The translations under genes were made by a program, and so were the position numbers. DNA of 64,000 nucleotides from Streptomyces sp. DSM 15324 (GTDB lineage: Bacteria > Actinomycetota > Actinomycetes > Streptomycetales > Streptomycetaceae), in the NCBI RefSeq assembly GCF_001514285.1, contig NZ_KQ949023.1, positions 682,001-746,000 on the forward strand. The letters run 5' to 3'. Of the stretch, positions 16,838 through 27,117 are shown one piece after another. Position 1 is the first letter of the stretch, and each line of letters starts with the position of its first letter. The notes beneath the pieces are model-generated. The model saw only the letters and a list, made by a program, of their open reading frames with translations. It was not told the origin of the DNA and made no database searches.

Positions 16838-18778
16838 CTACGCCCCGCCGACCGCCGTGAGCAGCGCCAACGGGGTGGCCGCCGCACGGGACTCCCGTAC
16901 GCACGCGTGCGGGTAGGGAACCGGTTCGGCGTGGGTGTCCCGGCCGTAGCCGGCGAGCACCTCGGGGAGCCGGTGCCCGGTCGCCGTCGCCGCGTCGACC
17001 AGCGCGCGGGCGACCGTGCGGGCCTCGTCGTGCAGCCCGTACCGCGCGAGCCCCAGGGTGATCAGCGCGTTGTCGTGCGGCCAGACCGAACCCCGGTGGT
17101 AGGAGAGCGGGTGGTACGCCGGCTGCCCGGCGGCGAGCGTGCGTACGCCCCAGCCCGAGAAGAAGTCGGGTTCCAGCAGGCGCCGGCCGACGACTTCGCC
17201 GTACTCCTTGTCCAGGAGCCCCGACCACAGCAGATGCCCGGCGTCGGAGGCCAGCGCGTCGACCTGGCGGCCCGCCCCGTCCAGCGCGAGCGCAGGGAAG
17301 GAGTGCTCCGGCATCCAGAAGTCCCGCTGGAAGCGGTCCCGCAGGTCGGCGGCCGCCTGTTCGAGGAGGGCGGCGTACGTGGTGTCCTCCCACACCGTGC
17401 GCGCCACCCACGCCGTGCGGCGCAGCGCGTCGTACGCGTACCCCTGCGCCCCCGCCGCCATGACCGCCCCGGTGGCACGGGTGCCGTCGGCGGAACAGAT
17501 GGAGCCGGGGGAGTCCTTCCAGTTCTGGTTGGCGAGGCCGCCCTGGTCGGCGCGGTAGATCAGATAGCCGCGGGTGGTCAGGCCGCCGTGGTCGAGCATC
17601 CAGGCGACCGCCGCGCGGGCGTGCGGCTCCAGTCGGCGGGCCAGCGCGGTGTCGCCGGTGTGTTCGACGTACGCGCCGAGCACGACGAGGAAGAGCGGGG
17701 TCGCGTCGACCGAGCCGTAGTAGCGGCCGTAGGGGACCTGCCCGAAGTGGGCCAGCTCGCCGTGCCGCACCTCGTGGACGATCTTGCCGGGCTGGGACAC
17801 CGACGGCGCGTGGGACTCGGTCGCCTGGGCGGCGGCGAGCGCCGGGAGTGTGGCGGCGGCCAGCTCCGGTCGGTAGGGCAGCGCGAAGAGGGAGGTGAGG
17901 AGGGCGTCGCGGCCGAGGAGGGCGAGGAACCAGGGCGCTCCGGCGGCCGGTACGCGCAGCTCCTCGCCGTCCGGACCCTTGGCCTGAACTTGGAGCGTGG
18001 CGAGATCGGCGAGCCCTCGAACACAGGCGGTCGCCAGTTCGGGCCATTCCGTAGGAAAAGCGACACCTTCCATGAACTGTCCCTCAAGCGCAAGAGCCTT
18101 TTCAGCCATTGCGGAAGGGGAGCAGGGGACGCGTAGCGCACGCTTCTCGCCATGCGGCCGGGCCATCACGCGCAGGATCAGCTCGGCGCTGCCGTGCGCC
18201 TCCAGCTCCAGCGTCCACACCAGCCGGCGGGCGCCGGTGCCGGTCTCCTCGACGGCGTCCGGGGCGGGTTCGGCGGTCACCGTCGTACAGGACCGCCACT
18301 CCCCGCGCCGGTAGCCGAACTCCACGCCGTCGTCGAGGATCTCGCGGCGGCGGACGACGCCCGTCTTGGCGTACGTACGGTGGTCGGCGCGCAGCTCGAA
18401 CTGGTCCGTGAAGTCCGCGTCCACGGTCAGGGCGAGCCGGACCGTGGTCGGCACCGGACGGTTGCCGACCACCCGTACCGACTCCACGAACGAGCAGTCC
18501 CCGACGGCCTGTTCACGGAAGAGCGTGCAGGACGGCGGCTCGTCGCGCCCGCCGCGCGGGACGAGCACACAGCGGGTGGTGTCCCCGCCCGCGACCGGCG
18601 CGAGTTCCTCCGGCACCGCGCCGTCCACCGTGAGCTGCCAGCGGCTGAGGTGCCGGGCGTCCCGGACGAACAGCCCCTGCGGGGCGGAGCCGACGCCCCT
18701 CACCCCGCTGATGTCCCCGCGCTCGCCGACAGCGGCGAACGTCCCGCCGTACACGAGCAGATGATGCCGGTCCGTCAT
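16838..18778 (-). CDS. Glycogen debranching-like / amylo-alpha-1,6-glucosidase-type protein
   Basis: A 646-aa protein with an N-terminal debranching-enzyme beta-sandwich domain (GLFVRDARHLSRWQLTVDG, about residues 30-240) and a C-terminal (alpha/alpha)6 barrel. Barrel landmarks include GKIVHEVRHGELAHFG, DATPLFLVVLGAYV, NQNWKDS and HPLSYHRGSVWPHDNALI. Relatives cleave alpha-glucosidic bonds of glycogen-like or other glucosides. The ATG lies inside the stop of the upstream hydrolase gene (ATGA overlap), so the two are translationally coupled and probably act on the same sugar. The divergent ROK gene is the likely repressor. The exact substrate is not determinable. Confidence 0.85.
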   Translation of the reverse strand: MTDRHHLLVYGGTFAAVGERGDISGVRGVGSAPQGLFVRDARHLSRWQLTVDGAVPEELAPVAGGDTTRCVLVPRGGRDEPPSCTLFREQAVGDCSFVESVRVVGNRPVPTTVRLALTVDADFTDQFELRADHRTYAKTGVVRRREILDDGVEFGYRRGEWRSCTTVTAEPAPDAVEETGTGARRLVWTLELEAHGSAELILRVMARPHGEKRALRVPCSPSAMAEKALALEGQFMEGVAFPTEWPELATACVRGLADLATLQVQAKGPDGEELRVPAAGAPWFLALLGRDALLTSLFALPYRPELAAATLPALAAAQATESHAPSVSQPGKIVHEVRHGELAHFGQVPYGRYYGSVDATPLFLVVLGAYVEHTGDTALARRLEPHARAAVAWMLDHGGLTTRGYLIYRADQGGLANQNWKDSPGSICSADGTRATGAVMAAGAQGYAYDALRRTAWVARTVWEDTTYAALLEQAAADLRDRFQRDFWMPEHSFPALALDGAGRQVDALASDAGHLLWSGLLDKEYGEVVGRRLLEPDFFSGWGVRTLAAGQPAYHPLSYHRGSVWPHDNALITLGLARYGLHDEARTVARALVDAATATGHRLPEVLAGYGRDTHAEPVPYPHACVRESRAAATPLALLTAVGGA

Positions 18779-20730
18779 CCCCGGTCCCCTCCCTTGTCGG
18801 TCGCGGTGTGCTGGTGGAGCAGGTCGAGCGTGAGTGCGGCGGTCCAGCTGAAGCCGGTCGCGCCGCAGGCCTCGCCGGTGTACGGATCGACGTACTCGGC
18901 GAAGTCCGAGGCCGGCGCGGTGTCCAGGACGTCCTGGCGCAGCGCGTCCGCCTCCGCGAGGTGGCCGTGCAGCCGCAGGCCGCGCTCCAGGAGCCAGGCC
19001 GTGTTGAACCAGGCCGGGCCGCGCCAGTAGCGGTGCGGGTCGAAGGCCTCGGCGAGCAGGTCGTAGCTGGGGACGAGACGGGTCGTCGTACCGACCCCGA
19101 AGTGCGGGCCCCGCAGCGTGCGGACGACTCCCGCCACCACCTCGCGCGGCAGGTCCGGCAGGAGCAACGGCACCAGCCCGGAGACCCCGCGCTCGCGGAT
19201 CAGGGCGTCATCGGGCCGGGGCCCGGAGCCTCCGCCTGCGCGGACCTCGACGGCTTGAGGCCGCGGCTGGGAGCCGCCGCGTTCACCGGCCGGGTCGCCC
19301 TCGGCTCGGGGCTGGGGGGTTCCGCCTTCGCCGGCCGGGGCTCCCTCGGGGTGGGTTTCGAAGTCCGCGCGTGCGCCGGTCGGGTCGCCTCGGTCGGCGT
19401 CCCCGGCGCCTACCGCGGCGTAACCCGGGCGGGACCGTGGGCCGCTGCCTTCGCCGGCCGGGTCGGCCTCGGGGTGGGTCCCGAAGCCCGCGCGTGCGCC
19501 GGTCGGGTCGTCTGCCGGGCGGGACCGCGGACTGCTGCCTTCGCCGGTCGGGTCCCCCCAAGGCCGGGCTTCGGAGCCTGCGCGGGTGCCGGCCCGGGGG
19601 TCCTGGGGCCGGGCTCCGGAGTCACTGTCCGACCGGACGCGGGCGTCTTCGGGCCGGGGCCCGCGCTCTCCGCCCCCGTGCCCTGGCCCCGGCACGGGCC
19701 CGCAGCCCCCGCGTCGGCGGCCCTGGCTCTCGGCGCCCCGCACGTCCCGGCAGAAGAACATGCCCTCCACCGGGTCCCACAGCCGTTCCACGAGCGCCGC
19801 CGTGAGTCGCTCGGCGCGCGCGTGGCGGGCGGTCGCCGTCGCCCCCAGCTCGCGCGCGATCCGGGCCAGGGCGTGCTCGGAGGCGATGAGCAGCGCGTTG
19901 AAGGAAGGATCCTCCACCGCGAAGTCGCCCCTCCCGTCCGCGTACCCGGCGTCCCGGTAGTCCGTCGCCAGCCGGACGTAGCGCCCGTAGTCGAGGTCCG
20001 TCGGCCGGTCCTCGGCCGCCCCGTGGTCGAGGTCGGCGCGCCGGAAGGAGCGGGCCGGGGCCGGGGCGACCCGGGAGAGCGGGGCGTCCCAGCTCGGCGC
20101 GTTGTCCATGCCCTGCTCCCAGGGGTGGACGACGCAGACGAGGCCGGCCCCGCCCAGGTCACGCCGGTGCAGCAGATAGCGGTGCCAGGCGGCCAGCCGT
20201 GGGTAGACCCGGGCCAGGAAGCCCCGCGCCCGGGACAGCCCCGGGTCGGCGCGGTGCACCAGCCAGGCCGCGAGCGCGTGCACCGGTGGCTGCACGATGC
20301 CCGAGGTCTGTACGGTGCGCGGGGCGCCCGCAGCGCGCCCCGCGGTCGAGGAGCGCCAGAAGTCGGGGCTCGGGAAGTAGGCGTCGAGCGGCACGGAGGG
20401 GTTGAAGACGATGTGCGGGATGCGCCCGTCGCCCCACTGGGCGGCCAGCAGGGTCTCCAGCTCGGTCTGCGCCCGCAGCGGCGAGACGTGCCGCAGGCCG
20501 ATCGCGACGAACGCCGAGTCCCAGGACCACTGGTGCGGGTACAGCCGCCGCGAGGGCACCGTCGAGGTGCCCGTCCAGTTGCCCTCCAGCACCTTCACCG
20601 CGCCGTCGTGCACCGCTCTGAGGTGCGGCGGACCCGGTGGCGCCGAAGGATCGTATACGGCGGTGAACTCCGCCGGGCGGGCGATGAGCTGGGCGGTGCG
20701 ATCCACTCGGGGCTCCCCGAAAGACGTCAA
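18775..20730 (-). CDS. GH63-like glycoside hydrolase (mannosyl-/glucosylglycerate hydrolase type) with a large low-complexity insertion
   Basis: A 651-aa (alpha/alpha)6-barrel glycosidase. Family landmarks are HQWSWDSAF (about 66-74), HPWEQGMDN with the likely catalytic Asp near 209, EDPSFNALL (273-281), GPAWFNTAWLL (571-581), and EYVDPYTGEACGATGFSWTAAL in two parts near 612-632 with the probable catalytic Glu. In GH63 relatives this set hydrolyses the compatible solutes mannosylglycerate or glucosylglycerate. Residues ~332-509 are a Gly/Pro/Arg/Asp-rich repetitive insertion with no place in the family fold. Without it the protein would be about 470 aa, near family length. It is the first gene of a two-gene operon. 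Confidence 0.86.
   Translation of the reverse strand: MTSFGEPRVDRTAQLIARPAEFTAVYDPSAPPGPPHLRAVHDGAVKVLEGNWTGTSTVPSRRLYPHQWSWDSAFVAIGLRHVSPLRAQTELETLLAAQWGDGRIPHIVFNPSVPLDAYFPSPDFWRSSTAGRAAGAPRTVQTSGIVQPPVHALAAWLVHRADPGLSRARGFLARVYPRLAAWHRYLLHRRDLGGAGLVCVVHPWEQGMDNAPSWDAPLSRVAPAPARSFRRADLDHGAAEDRPTDLDYGRYVRLATDYRDAGYADGRGDFAVEDPSFNALLIASEHALARIARELGATATARHARAERLTAALVERLWDPVEGMFFCRDVRGAESQGRRRGGCGPVPGPGHGGGERGPRPEDARVRSDSDSGARPQDPRAGTRAGSEARPWGDPTGEGSSPRSRPADDPTGARAGFGTHPEADPAGEGSGPRSRPGYAAVGAGDADRGDPTGARADFETHPEGAPAGEGGTPQPRAEGDPAGERGGSQPRPQAVEVRAGGGSGPRPDDALIRERGVSGLVPLLLPDLPREVVAGVVRTLRGPHFGVGTTTRLVPSYDLLAEAFDPHRYWRGPAWFNTAWLLERGLRLHGHLAEADALRQDVLDTAPASDFAEYVDPYTGEACGATGFSWTAALTLDLLHQHTATDKGGDRG
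19204..19737 (-). repeat. Degenerate repeats forming a ~178-residue insertion in the GH63-like gene
   Basis: The encoded stretch repeats a DPTGARAGFGTHPEADPAGE-like unit about four times with degeneration, alternating with SGPRSRP-type pieces. It interrupts the catalytic barrel between FFCRDVRG and IRERGVSGLVPLLL. Composition is extremely Gly/Pro/Arg-rich and the reading frame is preserved throughout. Confidence 0.8.
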
Positions 20731-20830
20731 GGCGGCCCCCTGGTTCGGCAGGGGCTACCGTAGGGTTACGTCTATTTAACACGCAAAACTCAATATGTAA
20801 TGCAAGCTTGAGAAGCACAAGGGGGTGCGC
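20731..20830. promoter_or_regulatory. Divergent promoter region between the sugar hydrolase operon and the ROK regulator
   Basis: A 100-bp gap whose middle (about 20766-20815) is strikingly AT-rich for this genome, with CTATTTAACACGC and CTCAATATGTAATGC. It must hold promoters and probably operators for both directions. I could not define a convincing palindrome. GGGGG at 20821-20825 is the ribosome site of the ROK gene and decides its ATG at 20831. Confidence 0.55.
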
Positions 20831-22051
20831 ATGACTGGGCGTCCGGGACGGACCGGCAGGGCGGGTGGTCAGGCCGGCGCCGGAGAACTGCTCGAACTGG
20901 TGCGTAGCGGGCGGGCGACGACCCGCGGTGCCCTGCAACAGGCGACGGGCCTCTCCCGGGCGACGGTCGGACAGCGTCTGGACCGGCTGTTCCGGGCCGG
21001 CTGGCTGCGCGAGGGCGCGGGCGGGCCGGTCGGCTCACCGCAGGGCGGGCGGCCCTCGATCACCCTGGAGTTCGACGACGACCACGCGGTGGTGCTCGCC
21101 GCCGACCTGGACACCCGGCACGCCCGCGCGGCCGTGCTGTCGCTGACCGGCGAGATCCTCGCGGAGCACTCCGGCGCGCTGGCGGTCGAGGACGGCCCGG
21201 ACCTCGTCCTCGGTGAACTGGGCGGCTGGTTCGCCGAGTTGCTGGAGAAGGCGGGCCACCGGTCGCAGGAGGTCTGCGGCATGGGCCTCGCCGTGCCCGG
21301 TCCGGTGGACAGCGACACGGGCCGGGTGATGCAGCCGCCGATGATGCCCGGCTGGGACGGCTACGACATACGCGGGCGCCTGGCCAGGTCGTTCACCGAG
21401 CGCACCGGAGCCCCCGCGGTCCCCGTCCTCGTCGACAACGACGCCAACCTGATGGCGTACGGCGAACAGCGCACCGGCCACCCCGACTGCTCGGCGTTCG
21501 TCCTGGTCAAGGTCTCGACGGGGATCGGCGCCGGGGTCGTGGTGAACGGCTCGGTCTTCCGCGGCATCGACGGCGGCGCCGGGGACATCGGACACATCCG
21601 GGTGGGCGCCGAGGCGCTGTGCCGGTGCGGCTCCTACGGCTGTCTCGCCGCCGTGGCCAGCGGTGGTGCCGTGGCCCGCAGGCTGGCGGAGACCGGGGTG
21701 CCGGCGGCCTCCGGCTCGGACGTACGGGACCTGCTGGCGGCCGGGCACCCGGGGGCGGCGGCGCTGGCCCGGGAGGCCGGGCGGCAGGTGGGGGACGTCC
21801 TGGCGACGGTCGTGACCCTGCTGAACCCCGGGGTGCTGATGATCGCCGGGGACCTGGCGGGCACCCCCTTCCTCACCGGGGTGCGCGAGCTGCTCTACCA
21901 GCGTGCCCTGCCCCGCTCCACCGCCCGTCTGGACGTGGTGACCTCGCGGCTGGGGGAGCGGGCGGGGCTGGTGGGAGCGGGTGCGCTGGTCGTGGAGCAC
22001 CTGTATGCACCCGAGCGGGTGGAGGAGCGGTTGCTGGCCCTGGGGGTGTGA
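20831..22051 (+). CDS. ROK-family transcriptional regulator
   Basis: A 406-aa sugar-responsive repressor type. An N-terminal winged helix-turn-helix (about residues 20-65, RGALQQATGLSRATVGQRLDRLF) is fused to a ROK sugar-kinase-like domain. That domain has the AADLDT phosphate motif, GLAVPGPVD, the sugar-contacting DNDANLMAYGE, STGIGAG, and the zinc motif CRCGSYGC. The last position of the zinc signature is Ala rather than the common Glu. It is divergent from the two-gene glycoside hydrolase operon and most likely represses it, responding to a released sugar. The start at 20831 is set by GGGGG 5 nt upstream. Confidence 0.92.
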   Translation: MTGRPGRTGRAGGQAGAGELLELVRSGRATTRGALQQATGLSRATVGQRLDRLFRAGWLREGAGGPVGSPQGGRPSITLEFDDDHAVVLAADLDTRHARAAVLSLTGEILAEHSGALAVEDGPDLVLGELGGWFAELLEKAGHRSQEVCGMGLAVPGPVDSDTGRVMQPPMMPGWDGYDIRGRLARSFTERTGAPAVPVLVDNDANLMAYGEQRTGHPDCSAFVLVKVSTGIGAGVVVNGSVFRGIDGGAGDIGHIRVGAEALCRCGSYGCLAAVASGGAVARRLAETGVPAASGSDVRDLLAAGHPGAAALAREAGRQVGDVLATVVTLLNPGVLMIAGDLAGTPFLTGVRELLYQRALPRSTARLDVVTSRLGERAGLVGAGALVVEHLYAPERVEERLLALGV

Positions 22052-22459
22052 GGGACGCTCGTGAGTGCACCGCGGTGGTCCGGATGGTGAAATCCGAGCC
22101 GCTGCGACGGCGTGATTCTCGCCACCCTTGAGGGGGGTATTGCTCAGATGAGCGGATCATGGATCGAATGCACTTCCTCAAGGGGTGGCACTGGGTGCCA
22201 CCCTTCGATCGTTCATCGATCGAAATCAGACGTGCGGGATGGCTGCTCATCTGAGCGGAAAAACGCACCTGTGGGCGGCATCGCGTTCAACAAGTGAAAA
22301 CATGCGCCGGTCTTCGCTTGCCAAGCCTTGACTTTCGATCCACTGGCTGACGACGGGTTACGGGCGCATGACGCACAAGTGGACGTACCCAGGCTCCTTC
22401 GATCTGGGTATGTTCCTCGCCGTCAGGGCAGCCACCGCGTCCTCGAGGAGTCGAGACCC
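22052..22459 (+). promoter_or_regulatory. 408-bp dyad-rich leader upstream of ppdK
   Basis: No convincing gene is present. Three kinds of dyad are visible. GCTCA-NN-TGAGCGGA occurs twice (22142-22156 and 22245-22259). GGGTGGCAC-TGG-GTGCCACCC is at 22183-22203. TTCGATCG-TTCAT-CGATCGAA is at 22204-22224. A TTGACT at 22328 could be a -35 element, though I see no good -10 at the right distance. GAGGAG at 22445-22450 is the ribosome site for ppdK. Confidence 0.6.
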
Positions 22460-25180
<2,721 letters not shown>

Positions 25181-25203
25181 GCCCCTCCGGGGGCCTGTGA
25201 ACC

Positions 25204-25300
25204 CCGGAGCCGCCGTCGGTCCCCGACCCTCAGCACCGATCGGCGGCGGCTCCGGCACGCAAGAGGAGGGCGGCACCCTGTGCAAAGGTGCCGCCCTCTT
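25204..25300. terminator. Two tandem hairpins after ppdK
   Basis: The first hairpin has exact 12-bp arms CCGGAGCCGCCG (25204-25215) and CGGCGGCTCCGG (25244-25255), with inner TCGGT/ACCGA pairing. The second pairs AAGAGGAGGGCGGCACC (25261-25277) with GGTGCCGCCCTCTT (25287-25300), with a 3-nt bulge. Together they look like a strong transcription terminator. Confidence 0.75.
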
Positions 25301-25342
25301 GGGCTGTCCACACCGCTGGTCCGGCATCTCCTGTGCCACGCC

Positions 25343-25660
25343 AAGACGCCGGCCCTGGACGACACGGTCCGCGCGAACATCGCGTGCGCCAGGCGAAAAT
25401 CGTCGACGCGGCGAAGGCGGCCGACGCGCACGACTTCATCACCGCACTGCCCGAGGGCTACGACCCGCAGATCACCCTGGCGCACGGCCCGGCTCCCCAT
25501 GGGCCGACTCCCACCCCTCACCATCGCCCGCACGGTCCTGCGCGACACTCCGGCCCTCGTCCATGACGAACCCACCACGGGCGTCGACGCCCTCGCGATC
25601 CACCACATTCTCGAATCCCTGCGCCGTCTGATGACGGGCCGCCACCACGAACTCGGCCGC
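25343..25660 (+). pseudogene. Remnant of an ABC exporter ATPase domain
   Basis: Three collinear pieces of an ABC nucleotide-binding domain are readable, but in alternating frames. DDTVRANIACAR is in the first frame. AKIVDAAKAADAHDFITALP and EGYD are in a second. LTIARTVLRDTPALVHDEPTTGVDA and the Walker B region are back in the first. The signature LSGGQ, Walker A and all membrane parts are missing. The pieces match the spacing of a lipid A/multidrug exporter domain. A further readable tail (YTHLYGSQNLATTTASALP, to 25731) may be debris of the same or another gene. No function is expected. Confidence 0.75.
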
Positions 25661-25731
25661 TGGGCACGGAATACACGCATCTGTACGGCTCCCAGAACCT
25701 GGCGACGACGACGGCCTCTGCCCTGCCATGA

Positions 25732-25946
25732 CGAGGGAGGCGTACGCGCTTGCGGGGCAGGGCGAGGGCGGCGGGTACTGGGCGGGCCGGTGGCTTGGCC
25801 TGCGCCCCGTGGCGCTTTTTCGGTGTCCGGTTTTCGATCACCTGATGTGGTGGTGGATCGGAGACTAAAGGATTCGCCATGTGAACCTGACGCTACTTTC
25901 TGTAGCGGCCGAGGTCGATGGGACTTCCGGGTTCAGGAGTGTAGGC
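25732..25946. other. Intergenic stretch before the small secreted protein
   Basis: No coding sequence is supported. Base composition drops from GC-rich to distinctly more AT-rich from about 25800 on. A small perfect hairpin CGCTAC-TTTCT-GTAGCG lies at 25891-25907, 40 bp before the next start codon. AGGAG at 25935 precedes that start. Confidence 0.5.
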
Positions 25947-26363
25947 ATGAAGAGCGCTGTGCTCGGTGCAGTGGCGGCAGGGCTGTTGGTGGCCGGAACG
26001 GGGGCCGCAGTGGCCGATTCGTGGCACAGGATCTCCCTGATGGAGACCACTGGTGCCTCCTTCCGGGAGGGGCGTTACCGCTTCAATGCGCCAGAGCGGG
26101 AGCACGGGTCGTTCGAGTGGAAGGGCAAACTGAGCGACACGGAGCGTGAGGACGGACACAACGTCTACATGTTGGTACGTGTTGAAGGACACTCCTGGGT
26201 CCGCTATCGCGGCAAGCAGGGGAAGGCGGTCTCCCTGCATGGCTCGAATTGGGACGGTGCCCAGCTCTACACCAGCAAAGCGGAGATGAGGGTTTGTCGT
26301 GATCGCGGCAGCCTCAGGCCCGACAACTGTTCTCGCACCAGGCCGTTCTCCAACCCCCGATAG
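25947..26363 (+). CDS. Small secreted protein of unknown function (138 aa)
   Basis: It begins with a clear signal peptide (MKSAVLGAVAAGLLVAG, predicted cleavage after AVA near residue 23), leaving a mature protein of about 115 residues. That part is rich in charged and aromatic residues (FEWKGKLSDTEREDGHN, VEGHSWVRYRGKQGK) and has two Cys near the end that could pair. I do not recognise the family. The ATG at 25947 has AGGAG upstream. It directly precedes an ABC/FtsX-type transporter pair, so it could be a secreted partner or ligand of that system. Codon use is less GC-biased than the core genes around it, which suggests recent acquisition. Confidence 0.7.
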   Translation: MKSAVLGAVAAGLLVAGTGAAVADSWHRISLMETTGASFREGRYRFNAPEREHGSFEWKGKLSDTEREDGHNVYMLVRVEGHSWVRYRGKQGKAVSLHGSNWDGAQLYTSKAEMRVCRDRGSLRPDNCSRTRPFSNPR

Positions 26364-26448
26364 AAGCCTTTCGGAATCGTGGGGCCCAGATGCCTGCATC
26401 TGGGCTCCCGCTCGTCATAGGGAAACTGTCATCAATACGCCAGAAGTC

Positions 26449-27117
26449 TTGTGTGCCAGAGGCCTCGAACTCTTCTACGGGGAGACGCCCGCTGTCAGGA
26501 ACGCCGACATCAGCCTGCACCAAGGTGAAGTCGTAGCGATCACTGGGCAGAGCGGCTCCGGCAAGTCCTCGTTGCTGTACTGCCTCGCCGGGGTCCTGCC
26601 TGCGGCGGGCGGTGTAGTCCGCTTCGAGGGACGCGACCTCGGTGAGCTTGACGATGAGGAACTCAGCGCGCTGCGCCGTGAGCGCTTCGGCTTCGTATTC
26701 CAGTACGGCGAGCTGATCCCGGAGCTCACCGTGGAGGAGAACACGGCTTTGCCGCTACGTCTGGCCGGACAGCGCAAGGCGGAAGCGCTGACCGCTGCAG
26801 GCGAGGTTCTGGGCCGGCTCGGCCTTGCTGACCTACGACAGCGGCGGCCATCCCAGGTATCTGGAGGGCAGAGTCAACGCATCGCGGTTGCTCGGGCATT
26901 GGTACATCAGCCGGCCGTGATTTTCGCCGACGAACCGACTGGATCGCTTGACAGCGCCAATGCCACGGCGGTGTTGGAGGAGTTTCTGTCCCTTGCGCGC
27001 TCTCAAGGGGCAGCGGTAATCCTAGTCACGCACGACCCCCAGGTGGCCTCTCGCGCCGACAGTCAATACGTCATGTGTGACGGCATTCTCGCGGCCTTGG
27101 CCCGGGAGGGGAAATGA
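26449..27117 (+). CDS. ABC transporter ATP-binding protein (LolD/MacB type)
   Basis: The ATPase of a MacB/FtsX-type system, at the inner membrane face. All motifs are present: Walker A GQSGSGKSS, Q-loop FQYGELIPELT, signature VSGGQSQRIAVARAL, Walker B AVIFADEPTGSLD, and the H-loop LVTHD. The start is uncertain. In frame there is a TTG at 26449 (used here, giving a normal-length N-terminus) with only a weak AGAAG before it. There is also an ATC at 26431 (INTPEVLCARG) that has a well-spaced AGGGAA at 26419-26424, and a distant ATG at 26299 overlapping the upstream gene. The permease gene overlaps its stop by 4 bp. Composition is less GC-rich than the core genes. Confidence 0.88.
   Translation: MCARGLELFYGETPAVRNADISLHQGEVVAITGQSGSGKSSLLYCLAGVLPAAGGVVRFEGRDLGELDDEELSALRRERFGFVFQYGELIPELTVEENTALPLRLAGQRKAEALTAAGEVLGRLGLADLRQRRPSQVSGGQSQRIAVARALVHQPAVIFADEPTGSLDSANATAVLEEFLSLARSQGAAVILVTHDPQVASRADSQYVMCDGILAALAREGK

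Noticed and set aside
22112..22297. 61-residue open frame upstream of ppdK
   Set aside because: It runs through three dyads, has no ribosome site and no codon bias; treated as leader DNA.
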